A stretch of 64,000 nt of DNA from Tetrastigma voinierianum. Taxonomy: Eukaryota; Streptophyta; Magnoliopsida; Vitales; Vitaceae. A program made the translations under genes and the position numbers. The stretch is taken from positions 992,001 to 1,056,000 of the forward strand of contig JAEQBH010000136.1 of NCBI GenBank assembly GCA_016808115.1. Reading direction: 5' to 3'. The stretch's first letter is position 1, and every line of letters begins with the position of its first letter. The notes beneath the pieces are model-generated. The model was not told the DNA's origin, made no database searches, and saw only the letters and a program-made list of their open reading frames with translations. Of the stretch, positions 10,585 through 23,584 are shown in pieces.

Positions 10585-12652
10585 TGAATGTAAGATTGTA
10601 GAACAATTAGTTCCCATCAGTCTTGAACTGATCTATGATTGTATAATTCAGAATTCAATGAATGATAATATGAAGAATTTTTAGTACATTGAGGCTCTTG
10701 ATGTTGAATATCTGAATTCCAGTCTTGAATTTAAAGAAACAATACTTAGTCTAAAAGAAATCAATCTGAGAAAAGTCAATGATGAAGAAGACGATAGTAG
10801 AAAAAGGGTTACGGAAGGGTTAGTGAAGAGCGCCCGAACACTTGAAATATACCTTCTTAGGAGTGAAGAGCACAACTGTAATCATAGGAGCTGACGATGA
10901 AGAATGGCGAAACTTATGAGAATTCTCGGGAAATATAAAAAATCATTGCTTAATTCGGTAGAAGACTTAGAAGGGATTAGTCGTTCAATTTGCATGCCAA
11001 ATCCTGGCACGGAGGAGAATGCAAAAACTTATAAATTGAACATCAGAGAAGACTGAACCCAATAATGAAAGAAGTTGTCAGAAATGAGGTATTAAAATGG
11101 TTGAATGCAAGATTTATCAATGCAATCTCCAACAGCCCTTAGGTGAGCCCAGTTCATGTGGTTCCCAAAAACGAGGGATTCATAGTCATCAGAAATGAGA
11201 AGAATGAATTGATTTCAATAAGAACTATGACAAGATGGAAGGGTGTGCATAGATTACAGAAAATTGAACAAGGCAACTAGAAAGGATCACTATCCTTTAC
11301 CCTTTATTGATCATATGCTGGACAAGTTGACTGGACACCCTTACTTTTGTTTTCTTGATGGATATTCTTGTTACAATCAAATTGCCATAGCCCCTGAGGA
11401 CCAGGAGAAGACTACTTTTACATGTCCTTGGCACCTTTATGGATGCATTTGGATTATCTTAAATGCTCTTGCCACCTTCAACGTTGTATGATGTCACGTT
11501 CACTTCAGATTTGGTGGAGAATGGAAATTTTTATGGGCGACTACTGCAATTTATGGATCGGTTTTGAGCCTTGCTGAAAAAATTTAGAAACTGACCCTTT
11601 AGAGATGCCAAGACAATAATTTAAGTATGAATTGGGAAAAATGTGTTTCATGAGCGCGGAAGGGTATCATGGGCATAGAATTATATAGTTGAGCTAGGAT
11701 TATTGGCCCAGGATTTTGAGATTGAAACTCTGATGCCTCCTAACACAATCAAGGGGATTATAAGTTTTTTAGGACATGCTGGATTGTATAGAAGATTTAT
11801 CAATGACTTCTCAAAAATTTCCTGACCATTATGCAGACTGTTGGAGAATGATGTCAAGTTTGAATTTGATGACTCTTGCTTATGCGCATTTAAAGAGGCA
11901 AATCGATTGAGTTTATAACTCCCATCATGGAACACCAGGCCCCAGGAACAAAGTTTGAAATTATGTGTGATGCTAGTGACTAACGATGGGACGGGTTTTG
12001 GGACAAAGAATGCGAGAAAAATTTTCAAAGCAATATACTATGCGACGACAACTGATGATTTTATTGAACTACCCGACCACGGAAAGAAGATCTTTAACAA
12101 TGGTGTTTGCTTGTGAAAAATTAAGACCATATATATTGCGATCCTATGTCATCATACACACTAATCATGCAGCAATTAAGTACCTAATGGCAAAGAAAGA
12201 TGCCAAACCAATATTGACCAGGTGGGTACTATTGTCACAGAGGTGATTTAAAGTGAGACAAGAAGATGAGTAATAGAATGTGATAAATTTTGACCTTGTC
12301 AAATGAAAAACCTGTTGAAAAGGAAAGAGGGATAGAAATAGAAGAAAATTTCCTTGATGAGTAGCTTTTTCATGTGTCAGTTCCATTACCCTGGTATGCT
12401 AATATTGTTAATTATTTAGCTTATGGAATCATGCCACTAGATTTCATCTACGGCAGAAAAGAAAATTTAGATGCGAGTATATATATGGGATGACCGCATT
12501 GTTTAGAAAGAGGTAGAATCGGATCATCCAGGAAGATGTATTTTACAGAAGATGAAGCAAGGTGGGATTATTGATAAATGTCATGCATCACCATATGGAA
12601 ACACTGGAGATAGAAACTGACCTATAAAATTCTCCGATCAGGTTTTATTTAC
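10585..12652 (+). pseudogene. pol: Athila pol of element A: RT, RNase H, start of integrase
   Basis: Resumes element A after insertion B. 10585-10880 is the protease-RT linker (CKIVEQLVPISLELIYDC, then 'ALDVEYLNSSLEFKET'). RT: 'RLNPIMKEVVRNEVLKWL' is visible in pieces near 11045-11100, VSPVHVVPKNEGF near 11140-11180, VCIDYRKLNKATRKDHYPLP at 11243-11302, FLDGYSCYNQIAIAPEDQEK at about 11350-11412, and NLSMNWEKC near 11625. RNase H: FEIMCDAS near 11955-11980, VFACEKLRPYIL near 12102-12140, IIHTNHAAIKYLMAKKDAKP near 12150-12210. A decayed 'WDDPYLFKRC' region and the His-containing part of the integrase zinc finger ('CHASPYG.H' in the family) lie at 12480-12610. Element C then cuts it near 12652. 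Several frameshifts and stops are present. Confidence 0.9.
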
Positions 12653-13867
12653 CCCGATTAGTACTGAATAGTCAAATATTGAGCCTTGTTTATAGAGGTT
12701 TTATGCGCTTTTTGTGTACTGTCACTAATAACTCAAATTATTTTGTGGGGTCCAGAAGCTGCCCTCTGATCACATTTGTAAGCTATTTAACGTAGTTTCG
12801 CGGGTTGAATACCTTCTATTTCTTCAATTTGACTTAAACCACAGTGAACCTGGCTTAGTATTCGAAGATGTGATCCATCAGAGAAATTGAACAAATTATT
12901 GAAGAAGGGAGGAAACTGGCCACATTGAAATTTTGGGGAGTTACAAAAATTGCTTAACCTACTGAAATTGCGAGGAGTTCTGAAATTACTGCGGTGCGGT
13001 GCTTCATTATTCCGAACCTTTCTTTCCCTTTGATTGCTTTTGAATCCACTTGTTTGGGTGGTTTATAAGGATTTGCCCATATGTAATTTTGGTTCTTTAA
13101 CACATTTTGCGTAATTTCCTTATCTGAGCACCAATATAAGCTCGGTGTGCATAATCAAATCAGCTTGCATTCCATGATCAATCAAGGAAATTGGTGCAAA
13201 CTTCACTTTCCCTCTCTTGGTGATGATTTTTCTGCTGCTCCTTCAACAACACCTGCTTTCTTGGTAGCGAACACCTTGGTGATGAAAAATAAAGGGATGT
13301 AGCCATTTCAGCTCCCACAGTCATGAAGGGAGGCCATTGGGTGTTGATTTTGGGCTTAGTTGCATGTTCTCATGCTCTTCATGTGACATTTAAGGGTACA
13401 TTTTGCGCCTCGCTTCTCACCTTCAGGTTAAAATCTCTCTGCTTGTACTCTCTGTGTGTGTTGGCAAGCTTTTGGGGTTCAGTGGATACTTTCACTAGAT
13501 CGCGTGCCTAGTTAAGTTGTCTCAAAACCAGTTGTTAATAGAGTAGGGTTTTTGAGATGTGTTTCACTATTAGGACATTTTATGCTAACAATGCCATCTT
13601 TCAAGAGGAAAACTCTTAGGGTTTAGGTTATAAAGCTAAATGAAGATCAGGTTAGAAATGACTATATGTCGTAGCCACTAGCAGAGGAAAAGACTTCGAG
13701 CACATGTCGAGTCAACTGGGAACCCTAAGCCAGTGGCGAGACTTCCAAGGATTTCTCTTAACTTTTTACATCGAGTTATTCGGTCTTGACCATTCCACTG
13801 CTGTTTTCCCGCAGGCGATAAATCGATAAGCTTACCATTTTCAATGCATTGTAACTCTTCTCTCCTT
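12653..13867 (+). repeat. 5' LTR of element C, left part
   Basis: No reading frame with recognisable homology. Its last 130 bases (13735-13867, including 'caaggatttctcttaac' and 'gcgataaatcgat') match 32650-32775 near the right end of C. A shorter match links 13075-13110 to 32495-32530 ('atttgcc'...'ttttggt'). The LTR continues at 26368 after element D. The left boundary is inferred from where the integrase of A stops. Confidence 0.6.
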
Positions 13868-16611
13868 TGTTTGCAATGCTCTTTCTATATAGACTAAAAG
13901 CCCTCAAATTCCTGGTTATGAAACGCATTTCTCTTGCATCATGTTACTTTTGGACCACATTATGATAAATATTTGCTTTCTGGAAGGGTTATTGGGTTTA
14001 AATCAGAGGTTTTAATCTATATTCTTTACCAAATTTTCTGAGTTCCTTCTAGTGATAAAACTCCGAATCATAAGATAGAGTGTCTTCCCCACAGGAGGAT
14101 TGGGATGGAACTAAAATCCAATACTGACTACTAAAATTCTATGCTATTTGGACTCAAAACTCACGATGAAAAGTTATCTAGAAAAATAAAGATCTAAGAC
14201 TATTGACTATTTATTTGAACTAAAATAAAACCAAAGTAAATGAATAAAAACAAATCATTACTAAAATCTTGGTAGATCAGTTTCTGTGAAAGCGAAAACT
14301 ATCGAGTGAAATCTGATTAAAGCGTTGATTCTAGCGAAGTACATTGCTCACAATTTATAATTGTAGTAGATCGGTTTTGTCAAGTTTACAATGTTAGATT
14401 TCTCATATTCAGGTTGGATACCGCGCCTCTCGAAGACAGATCAAACTAACTACTTACTTATTCCAATCCTCTTACAAGATCGGGTGTTTTTCTCTCGATA
14501 CTTCACACCCATTTCTTGTTTGACAACGGTTTTGCATTTCACTTCTAGGGATTTTCGCAAAGTTTCTACCATAATTGATGGCTCGACCTCGAATCTGCAG
14601 GTTATCCCTTCCCTTGATTAGATCTCATCTAACAGGTTTAGAACTTACCTTTGGATTAGGTGAACTCTCTGATTACTTATATTGTTAAATATACCAAGGC
14701 TTCAATTATGGGCCGGAATGGGGGATTTATCGGGAATGAACTCTCGAGGCTTTCAGCCCGGTTCTATCAATGGTAGTCTAGCATACCTGAAAATAATTTT
14801 CTAAGCTCTCGAGAATCTCCATCGTGGCCATGGGGCATCCTGAAATCCCGAAGGCAAGATACATTCCCTCAAGCGGTGATCGGTACTACTATTGGGGAAC
14901 TTATCAATTAAATGTACGAATAAATAAGCGAACTATTAAATTAGTTCTCCATATTTGTGCGAGGAAAGGCGTAACTAAATATAAATCAAATCAAAGCATT
15001 TAACTAGATTCTTGCATTTGCGAATTAAAATGGAGCACGATCACGTACAACCATTGTGGTACAATAAGGCGAGAAGGAATGAATTCCATAAATTTGTCTA
15101 GATTTCGCAGGTACTGACTGATGGTCAGAAAAATAACATAAATAAAATTTCGGCTCTACTTTCGTCTGGATTCGTGGAATTCAAAATCGGAAAAAATAGC
15201 TAAAAATAAAGAAAAGAAAAAAAAAATAAAAATCTACTCTAAACTATACATTGAGTTCCTCTCATTTCCCACTTTTTAGAGTAGTGAAGACGAACTCTGC
15301 TGCTATTCTAACTGCTTGTCTGGCACCTCTTGCTCAAAGAGGTGGGCGAGATCAGCTCACAGGTGGAATTCCCGAAAGAAAGCTGAAGCTCCTTTGTCTT
15401 TATGTCGCGACCTCAAGTTGATGTCGCGACATGGATTTCCCTTGTTTGCTCTTGTTCAGTTGCGACCTCGTTTCTTACATTTGCAACCTTCCCTTCTTGC
15501 TATGGATTAATGGTATGACGCCGTTTGTAGTCGCGACCATGGTTTCATGTTGCGACATCATTGTCTTTCCTGCTCTCACGGCCAAAGTGCGACCTAGTTT
15601 AGGTTGCGACCACCTTTCTGTTTGTATGATGACTTCAGGTCATAACTTTCTTTTCCTGGCGAGATTGTGTTGGTGGTCTTTTGCCTTCACAGGTTTCAAA
15701 TTCACGTCGCAACCTAAAGGTGATGTCGCGACTTCTTTTGGTGTCCATTTCTTTTCTTTTGGTCGCAACCTCATTTCTTTGTTGCAACCAATTTCCTCTT
15801 TTCAATCTCTATTCCAGGTGGCGACCTCGCAGTGATCTCCTTTGTGACCATCAAAGAGTGTCACTTAACCTATTGTTCTTTCTGGTAGCGCGTAGTCTCG
15901 GTACTTTCAATGGTTCTGACCTTGAGTTTCTGCTCAGCTATTCTAGTGCGACTTGAATGAGTGGTGACTTTGATTGTAAATAATTACGCCTTTAGTTTCT
16001 TGTTAAGGACTTAGTTGGCTTCTTTCGGGTTAGACCTCCCTTTTTGTTGACTCTAAATTTGGTTGCAACTTGATCTTCTGTTGAGACTCAGTTCACATTT
16101 TTATGTGACCTCGACGACATGCGACCTCAAAATGGAACCTTTCATTTAAAAACTAGTTTAACCGTTTCTTTCTTAGAAGACTTCCTTTATGGCTACATTG
16201 GTGAGATTACGTCGCGACATCAGTGGCGTCGTGACCTCGGTATTATTCGATTGGGCGTCGTGACATCGGTGTGGTGTCGCGACCTGCTCATTGTTGCCTT
16301 GGTCATTACGTGCATGGCTTAATCTTCAAGTCGCGACTTAAACACTTTCTGATCTTCTATTTCTTCCCCAAATTGATTTTGGTGATGTGACTTAGGAAAT
16401 AAACTGAAAACTAAACTGCAGCTCGTGACTCCATTTTTGATTCTGACTTCATTTGTAGGCTAGTATCTTACGGTTTCATGAGATTTTAGCTTATCTGTAT
16501 TTTCTGCAAAATTCATTTGAGGTAAAATATCCACATTACGCATACAAATCAACATTTATCTTGTAATATGCTTTCGAAAAATGGATTACAAATCTAATGG
16601 TTTTGGACTCA
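13868..16611 (-). repeat. 3' LTR of element D
   Basis: Repeats 23585-26367 with conserved order. Matches include 'gactaaaagccctcaaatt' (13892) with the 23605 region, 'tctcatattcaggttggata' (14401) with 24115, 'tggggaactta' (14893) with 24592, the TCGCGAC-rich block 15395-16345, and the end 'ttttggactca'. The LTR contains several chance ORFs (for example 15431-15835) that I regard as non-coding. Confidence 0.88.
15395..16345. repeat. Cluster of GTCGCGAC-type palindromic motifs in the D 3' LTR
   Basis: Seven intact GTCGCGAC sites (near 15404, 15421, 15528, 15723, 16211, 16275, 16329), plus many one- or two-base variants (GTTGCGAC, GTCGCAAC, GTCGTGAC, GTTGCAAC), usually followed by CTCA or ATCA. 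Spacing is irregular (20-150 bases), so it is neither a tandem satellite nor a CRISPR array. Confidence 0.85.
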
Positions 16612-18399
16612 TGAATTCCCAAACTTAAGAATTTGCTTGTCCACAGAAACAAAGAAAAAATTGTTTGTCCTGCAAACCAAATAAGCTTAAAATTTTAAGG
16701 ACATTTTTTGATTCATATCAGTCTTTTTTTTTTTGTTCCACCTTCTAACTTGAAATAAGAGATACCAACGTCTATTTGAAATTCAGTTTCGATTGAAAGA
16801 ATAAAATGGTACACTTCTATCACAAAATTTCTTTATTGGAAATAATGTAAAGCCCAACTTGATTTATTCAACAAGTCTTGTCACGTATTATTGTGTCTGG
16901 GTTTCAAATCACACTCATCTTCATGTTGAATTTAGTTGTCTTACAGGAGTTTCAGCAGATTTGTTTGTCAAGTCCCATAGGTTTTTTCATATTAATCTCC
17001 GCTAATGTAGGTAAATTCAACCTTGAGATCAATCGGTCTTTTCAGGCTTGTAATGTTAGGCTTAGATAGTGGGTATAGATAATGGGAAAATTTAAGTTAT
17101 AAAATCACTTGATTTCCACCTTTTCTTTAATACTTATTTGCCTTAAACTTTCACCACATTGCTTCTTTGTATTTTGTTAATTCTCTGATCTGTTTGATTA
17201 AATCTTTTTGAATTCTTTTATGGGAATTTTAATTTCCACCTGCATTTATCAGGCAGTTCCTTGTTCTAGAACTTTTGTGTTTTCTAAGGTTTGGGAATAG
17301 TGCAATGTTTTGTCTTCTTAGGCTTTTCACATTGCTCTTGAGAACTTTGTTTGCTGACTCCACGTGAGTTGTTGATAGGGTCTTAGTGTTAAAACACCCC
17401 TCTGAAGACATTGTTCAAGAAATGAAGCTGGAATAAAACTTATTCCTTTTCATTAATTTGCTTCTTTGCTATTACGCTCATGCACCTCATTAACATTTGG
17501 AAATATTTTTACATTTGTTACTTCCTTCTGATGAGCATATCTTGAGAAGCTGGATAATTTAGACTCTTACCATGATTATTGCAAGGAAAGGAATTTGGGT
17601 TTTTCGGTTCTTTTGTTTATTGAAGAAATAAGGCTCGTTGGCTCAATCAAGGAGCCCAGAAGATATGCTGGCATATATTGAGGTAGGAAGCTTGGAAAAG
17701 CTCAAGCGCCAGGATGACCTCTATCACTTCTTATTGGCTATTTTTTACACAAGATTTACTCAAATCAATAATCTAACAAGTTTCTAGGACTATGGACTCT
17801 CAATCTTGAATTTGAAGGTGTTCCTAATTCCTCTCAAAGTTTCATGAGTTTTGTTGACCAAGTGTATTATTTCTTCAAGACTTGTACTTATTCACTGTCT
17901 ATTTATACTATTTCAACCAAGTTATTTGTTCCATCAGCAATCACACAAAGTTATTAGAAATTTAAACACAACAAATATAACAAGAAAAACTTAAAACAAA
18001 CTGATGTATATTGCCTTCCACGAAGCTGCTTAATTTTTAGTCTTTAATTGGACTTCTTTGTTGCCATGGTTATGTTTCTTGAATTTTCTCATTCGGAACT
18101 AAGGAGAGTCATTCTTCCAATTGCTTTCTCCCGATTTAGTGCTTTTAATCTCGATAATTCTTTTGAATTCCTCTGATTCTTGAGTTACAAGTATCAACAC
18201 CTAAGTGTGTATGAAATACTACGTATATGGTCCTTCCATTTTGGATTTAAGCTTTGCGGAAAGAGTCACCCAGTGCAGGTTGAATAACGAGGACGATCTC
18301 TTGCCTTGAATTCCCTCACCAAAATTCGTAGATCATCTTCATTTTTGTTTTATCTTTGTAGATTACGCCTTATCACATAGAGGCTTCGTTCCTCGACTC
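16612..18399 (-). other. 3' non-coding region of element D
   Basis: Between the 3' LTR and the integrase end. The LTR-proximal end carries the purine-rich TTAAGTTTGGGAATTCA (sense, 16612-16628), the likely polypurine tract for plus-strand priming. I see no second ORF like those in A, C and E. The rest is AT-rich with no readable frame. Confidence 0.6.
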
Positions 18400-19050
18400 T
18401 TCAATTCATTTTAAATTTGGAGTAGCCTCTTTGCTTGACCTTGAAATCAAAAATTTAAGCTTCTTGATGGCCCACATAGCTTTTCATATTCTGCTTCAGT
18501 GGGTGGTATCGTTTCCGAACAAGCTTGTGGGGACATTCGATGGGAGTTTTAAAAATGATCTGTATGCCCCGAGTCTTTGTCATTAAACAAAGACATTCTC
18601 TTATCTTTGGAACTTGAGTCTTCAAGAATTTTCTTTATCTCACTGATGGAGGCTGACTTACCCAGTTTGTTTGAGGGTGATAAGCCCGAGCTCATAATGT
18701 GTTTGATACCATATCGCCCATGAGTTGTCAAACACTTTATTTGCAAGTGGCTTCCTCCATCACGCGATTATAGTTAAGGTGTCCCCAGTCTGGCGAGAAT
18801 ATTTCTTTGTAAAAATCCCACAAGCGTATTAGCATCACATTCTTGGGACAAAACATTGCCTCAGCCCATTTGATACATAATCCATAGCTAGATGTCATAT
18901 ATTTCAAATAAATGAAAGAACCCATAAAATTCCATTCCCCATACATGAACAGATTTACGGATACGCTTTGCGGGGGCATTTCATGCCTTTGGCGATGTTC
19001 CCATTCTTTAGCATTGATCTGCATAACTCACCCGTTCAAGCAGTCCTTAA
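18400..19050 (-). pseudogene. Integrase of element D
   Basis: The minus-strand frame at 19024-18737 encodes an HRQRHEMPPQSV...NLFMYGEWNFMGSF stretch, matching Athila 'RRHEMPL.NILEVELFDVWGIDFMGPFP' with the first catalytic Asp changed. It continues with 'CIKWAEAMFCPKN' ('VSKWVEAVALP'). The frame at 18746-18549 encodes HGRYGIKHIMSSGLSPSN then ASISEIKKILED, the 'KYGVKHKVATPYHPQTSGQVEISNREIKQILE' region with the catalytic Glu area. Around 18480-18440 a decayed 'HKAYWAIKKLNFD' follows. The protein would insert element cDNA; catalytic positions are lost. Confidence 0.85.
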
Positions 19051-19199
19051 AAATAGTGACGGTAAATCGATTGGAGGAATTTTGTGGGAACATTTTTATC
19101 TCTGCAAAATGTCCTCAGCATAAATTGATGCATGACATTCTTGTAAATCTTGCTTTGCTCACCTTAAGTACACATCTTCTTATAATCGGATCGACTCTC

Positions 19200-20640
19200 T
19201 TTTAAGCAGTAATAGGTCGCTACAGATGCGATACCCTGCTTGTCGGTCCTTAGCTTTTTCTATATTTGTTGGTAGGCTGGTCTGGTGGCATAATTCCCGC
19301 AAACTGAAGTTCACAATATCAGGCCTTCTGAAGTGATCGGGTAATGACTCCTTTGGAAAAATTTGCGCTATTCTCTTTCTTCTTCTTGTCTGATGGGTTT
19401 CTCCACTCTGACAAGTGATTAGCTATCCCTGTGTCACTACACCTCTTGTCTTTTATTTACAAAATCAGTTCTTATGTATATACTTACGTCGGTCTTAGCT
19501 TTCTGCTTGCTTTCTTTGCCGTGGAGTACTTAATTCTTGCGCGATCGGTGTCATGTCTTTGCAGGACCCCAAAATGTATGGCCTAAATTTTACATACAAA
19601 TACTATCACAGCATCTCCCTTTTGCATTAGTAAGGTAATTTTCGAGCTTCGTTAAGGTTTCTTTGGCATAGTATATAATGTGATACTTTTCAGCACATGT
19701 CCCAATCTGACTCGGTGCAATCACTAGCATCACATGATTTCAAATTCTGTTCAATTTGGTTGTGCCATGACCAGGAACTAACTAGTCTAGATTGATTTCT
19801 TCAAAGATTACGCGGGATTCATCGGAACTTAGTTTCCGCACCATCATGCACATAGTGGTCTGGCAATTTTGAGAAATCTCGATAAATCATACAGTAAAAT
19901 CAAATAATCTAGAGCTTCTAATTCCATACAGTTGTAATTAGGGTGGCATTAATTTCTTATTATTTGAAACTTTGCTTGGTCTACCTACATACATTTGCAT
20001 AAATCATGTGCCCCAAAAGACAATTTCATACGTAACCATAAATGACATTTTCCCGATTTAGAGCTAGATTCTTGTCCTTGCCTTTGAATTCATCCCCCAA
20101 ATTATCAGAGGCATTAATTAAAGCGGATCCACTCTGCTAATAAATCATCCATGAGATCTCATAACTTCTTACGCTAAATTAGAAAATATAGACATCACAT
20201 GCATCTTTGGAAGGTGCAGGGGCATTACCTGAAACCATGGCATTCCTCTTCAAAACAAAAGTACCAAATGGAATGTAAATTGGTTTTCCTCACGATCTCG
20301 GAGTCTTGATGGCAATTTGGTTATATCGGTATCCATTAGAAAATAAAGTGAGGTATCCTACCAATCTATCCGACATCGTCCCGATGAAGCAGGAAAATGG
20401 TGCTTTGTTGCGTGTCAGTTTTGTGGTCGATACACCCTCCGTCCTATCACGGTTCTTGTAGAATCGAGTTCATTCTTTTCATTTCGATCACGGTGAATCC
20501 ACGCTTTCTTGGGAACTACATCTGCCCCAGAAACCGCGAAGCTAACGATATAGCATATAAAACTGCATTTAACCATTTGAGAACTTCTTTCTAACAACTT
20601 CTTTCATCCTTGGGTTGACCTCCTTTGATGTTCTCCAGTA
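19200..20640 (-). pseudogene. pol: RT and RNase H of element D
   Basis: Minus strand. 20597-20415 encodes VVPKKAWIHRDRNEKNELDS and TRTVIGRRVY, the Athila RT landmark 'VVPKK.GITVVKNEKNELIPTRTVTGWRVCIDYR'. rc 20245-20215 gives a decayed 'FKRMPFGLCNAPATF', and rc 20215-20140 encodes MHVMSIFSNLA with a decayed 'MDDFSVYG' after it. IGKMSFMVTYEIVF near 20055-20015 is 'WEKCHFMV.EGIVLGH'. RNase H: IGTCAEKYHIIYYAKETLTKL near 19715-19650 is 'IGAVLGQR...HVIYYASKTLNDAQ'. Stops and frameshifts throughout. Confidence 0.85.
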
Positions 20641-22079
20641 AAGTTTTTGCATTTATCATTCAGCCCGATATTTTTGTGCATGCAAATGGAGGGGCTGATA
20701 CCCTTCGGATCCTCGATTGACGGCAACCAGCTTCCTTGTATTTCGAATTTCCAGCAACCACGTTCTTGACTTTAAATCGTGCGATTGATATGATGGCGCG
20801 TTTCTGCGACATTACAGAACTCATATTTCACGATGACTAAGGAACAATTCTTTCAATGTTAACGCCACGCTAGTTTCCTGCTCAGTTTTAGCCACGGTAC
20901 GCATACTTCATCTTGATTGTTTTATTTATGAGACCGTTTCTTTGTTAAACAGTGGCGATTGGAGTATTTTTTTTTTTTTTTTTTTTTTTTTTGCGTCAAG
21001 ACCCTCGAGATCTTTGAAAATTCATCTCCAATTTCATTGATAGAATGTTGAAGAATCTGATCCGGGAGTGATTTTAACTGAGAAGACTGTTGTTTTCTCT
21101 GACGTACAACTTTACGCATGTCTGCCGGGATGTTCCAAACTCTATTAAGATTAAAGTGCACAACTTCATTCCTGAATTAGATAGTAAGTTCATCTTCACG
21201 CATCTATCAGCGACTCCGAGTTGCTAAGAAAGAAGAGTCTTCCCAGCAATGAAAGGAACTTGGGTATCTTATATATTCGTGAAAAGCAAATCCACTGAAG
21301 ATGAGTACCCAAACGCCAGCCAAATTACATCTTCAAGAATACCTTATGGTTGTGCCATTGATACGTGATACATTGCAATGTAATTCTTTGTTTGAATTAA
21401 AGTTCACTAAGCTAGTCTTTGCCTGGCTGATAGAGGCATCAATTTATCTGCAACACCGATATCACATAAAGCCTTCTTGATTCATATTTCCTATGGAGGC
21501 GAGAGAATGAATTGAAAGCTGCCAAGGTCCTTCATCTTTCTTTGGGAGCTTTCTTTGGATAGCACTACGGTGGTAGTTAAATTCACTATTCCTCTCGACT
21601 ATCTTCGCTTTTCTTGCCTCAGTCATCTCCTTGAATTTTGCATAAAGTAGGCATTTTAGTTTGAATTACCTCTGCAAATGGGATATTGATTTCTATTTTC
21701 TTGAAAATGTCGAGAATCTAAGCGCTCTTCCTTTTTGCCTTAAAAACCTCTGTAAGGAAATGGCACTTTGTGGAGACATAGCTGATCTTACTTGTGTTTC
21801 TACTCATTACTTCCGCCAGTACGTTGATCACGTGTGCTCTTTTCTCCCTTCCTTTCCGGTCTCTTCTTGTTATACCTGGAGTCTTCTTTCTATTTGCTGT
21901 CATTTGTTGCTCACTTCTTTCCCATATGGCGGATTACCATGCCGTCACTTTTGGATTCATGAGTGTCAGGAATGTACCCTTGCTCACGATTTGGCATATT
22001 CGGGGCAGGTACCTACTGTGTCTCAAGTTTTTCAATGAGGCACTTATATTCTTAAATACTTGAGTGTCAGGACTTAAAA
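20641..22079 (-). other. Unresolved gag-pol linker/protease part of element D
   Basis: Expected by gene order to hold the protease, but I could not identify an Asp-Ser/Leu-Gly-Ala motif. A run of about 26 T bases at 20967-20992 (A on the element's sense strand) interrupts it. Open frames on the opposite strand here (21661-22038) have no recognisable homology and appear to be chance. Confidence 0.4.
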
Positions 22080-23240
22080 GCTCAGGTCGGACGGTTTACG
22101 TTCATCAAATGTAAAGCCTCTTGTTATCATGTTTATGACATTGTTCTTGAATGGTTTAGACCTCTCACCATTGATAGTCATTCTGCCTTCACCCCACTTG
22201 ATGTTCTTTCTTTGAACCTTGGGTGGCGGCGTATCCTGTTGATTATGTCCCTTGCCTTGGGCCTTGTAATGCCCCTCCGCCCTTATGAAATTTTCATGGT
22301 TCCACCAGAGTGTTAATTTGTAATGTAATGGCAGGTGAGATTTGGCTTGAAATAATTTCTTGGTTCATTCCGCGTACTTAACCTCCTCATCACCACCAGA
22401 ATCTTCTTACATTGGGTACTTAAGCCACTCTTCTCTCCCCATTCTCTTTCCCATAACCCTCTTCACTTAGGCGGTGTGTGACCTCTTTCTGTTTGTCCGT
22501 CATGCTGATGGCATCCTTTGCCTCCATGGTATCATTTTACTCGACTCCATGACCCCTTTTCCTCTGCTATTACCCAGCAGCTTGAGATGGAGCTTTCATA
22601 TTGCATTTGGCTGGAGTCTTCTATCAGATCTCAAACCTCTTGACACTTTTTCATTTGGTCACTCCTGACATGAAGCATCGATAATGCCTTTAGATGTATC
22701 ATTTAAGGCATGATACACTATATCCATTTGGGTTTTTAAATCAATTCCATGCACCAGGCACCTCTTGGCAACCCTCTTGAATCTCTCCACAGGGCTATAT
22801 ATGAAACTCTCATCTTCCTTTTTGGAAGTTTATTTACATTATCCTCTTGCTTCCTGCAGGTGAAGTTGGGAAAGGCTTTAGTGTGTTCTGCATTTCTCTT
22901 CCCAAGTATCCATTTGAATAATATGGTAATGATTCATACCATGTAGAGCACTATAATCTCGTAAGGAGAATGGGAAGGGAATCAAAACTTCTATCACCTG
23001 GCCTCACACCATTCGGCTTTCAGCATATTTGCCATCACGAGAAATCTACCGGGTGCTGCGTTGGGTCTTCGATTGGGGTGACGGTCAGAAGCGTCTTCTT
23101 TACACCATTGTTATCAAGGCGGCTTTAGTTGAAGTTATTTGCATCCACGATGGGTATGCGATTGCGAATATTCTTCTGAATGATAGGCCTCGAGATATCC
23201 TCCGTTGTACGAGTAATAGAGGCATACAGTTGTGTCCTCT
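22080..23240 (-). pseudogene. gag: gag of element D
   Basis: Minus strand. Sense pieces are IVDANNFN.KPALITMVQ (about 23160-23110), TPIEDPTQHLVDFLVMANML near 23080-23020, KADGVRPEVIRSFDSLFPFS near 23020-22960, and 'YSPVERFKRVAKRCLVHGID' near 22810-22745 ('YEAWERFKELLRKCPHHGI'). These follow the Athila capsid order seen in A: AN-NFELKPA, EDPN-HL, LFPFSLRD, WERYK-LL-CP. Frameshifts and stops disrupt every segment. 23241-23584, between this gene and the 5' LTR, is AT-rich leader without a clear primer-binding site. Confidence 0.82.
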
Positions 23241-23584
23241 GAACCTCTGTCAAGATCATTCTCATTACATATAACTGCGTTTTTTGCTACTAGTCTTTCT
23301 TAAAGCCTAAGTGTTCTTTCCAATTAGGTCATCTGCTGGAAGCGAATTAAATCTGTTTCCTATGCATTAAAGTTTCAATCAAAACACACTTAGATTAATA
23401 GGATGATCAAACTAAACCAAAAATATTTCGGCATGACATTAAAGAATCGATGGTTGATATTTTATTTTGCGAAAAGCTATTTTGTTCTTTCACTTTTATA
23501 AAATGTCCAAATTAGCATTTCCCTCTTTTGTTAGAATATTGATCTAATTAATTCTTTCAATCCTACAAAACATGGTATAAAAAT

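Noticed and set aside
15431..15835. 134-codon open frame on the + strand
   Set aside because: Lies inside the D LTR, has no family resemblance, and its partner LTR has no matching frame. It is a by-product of the motif cluster.
21661..22038. 125-codon open frame on the + strand
   Set aside because: Opposite to the coding strand of element D, hydrophobic low-complexity composition, no recognisable domain.
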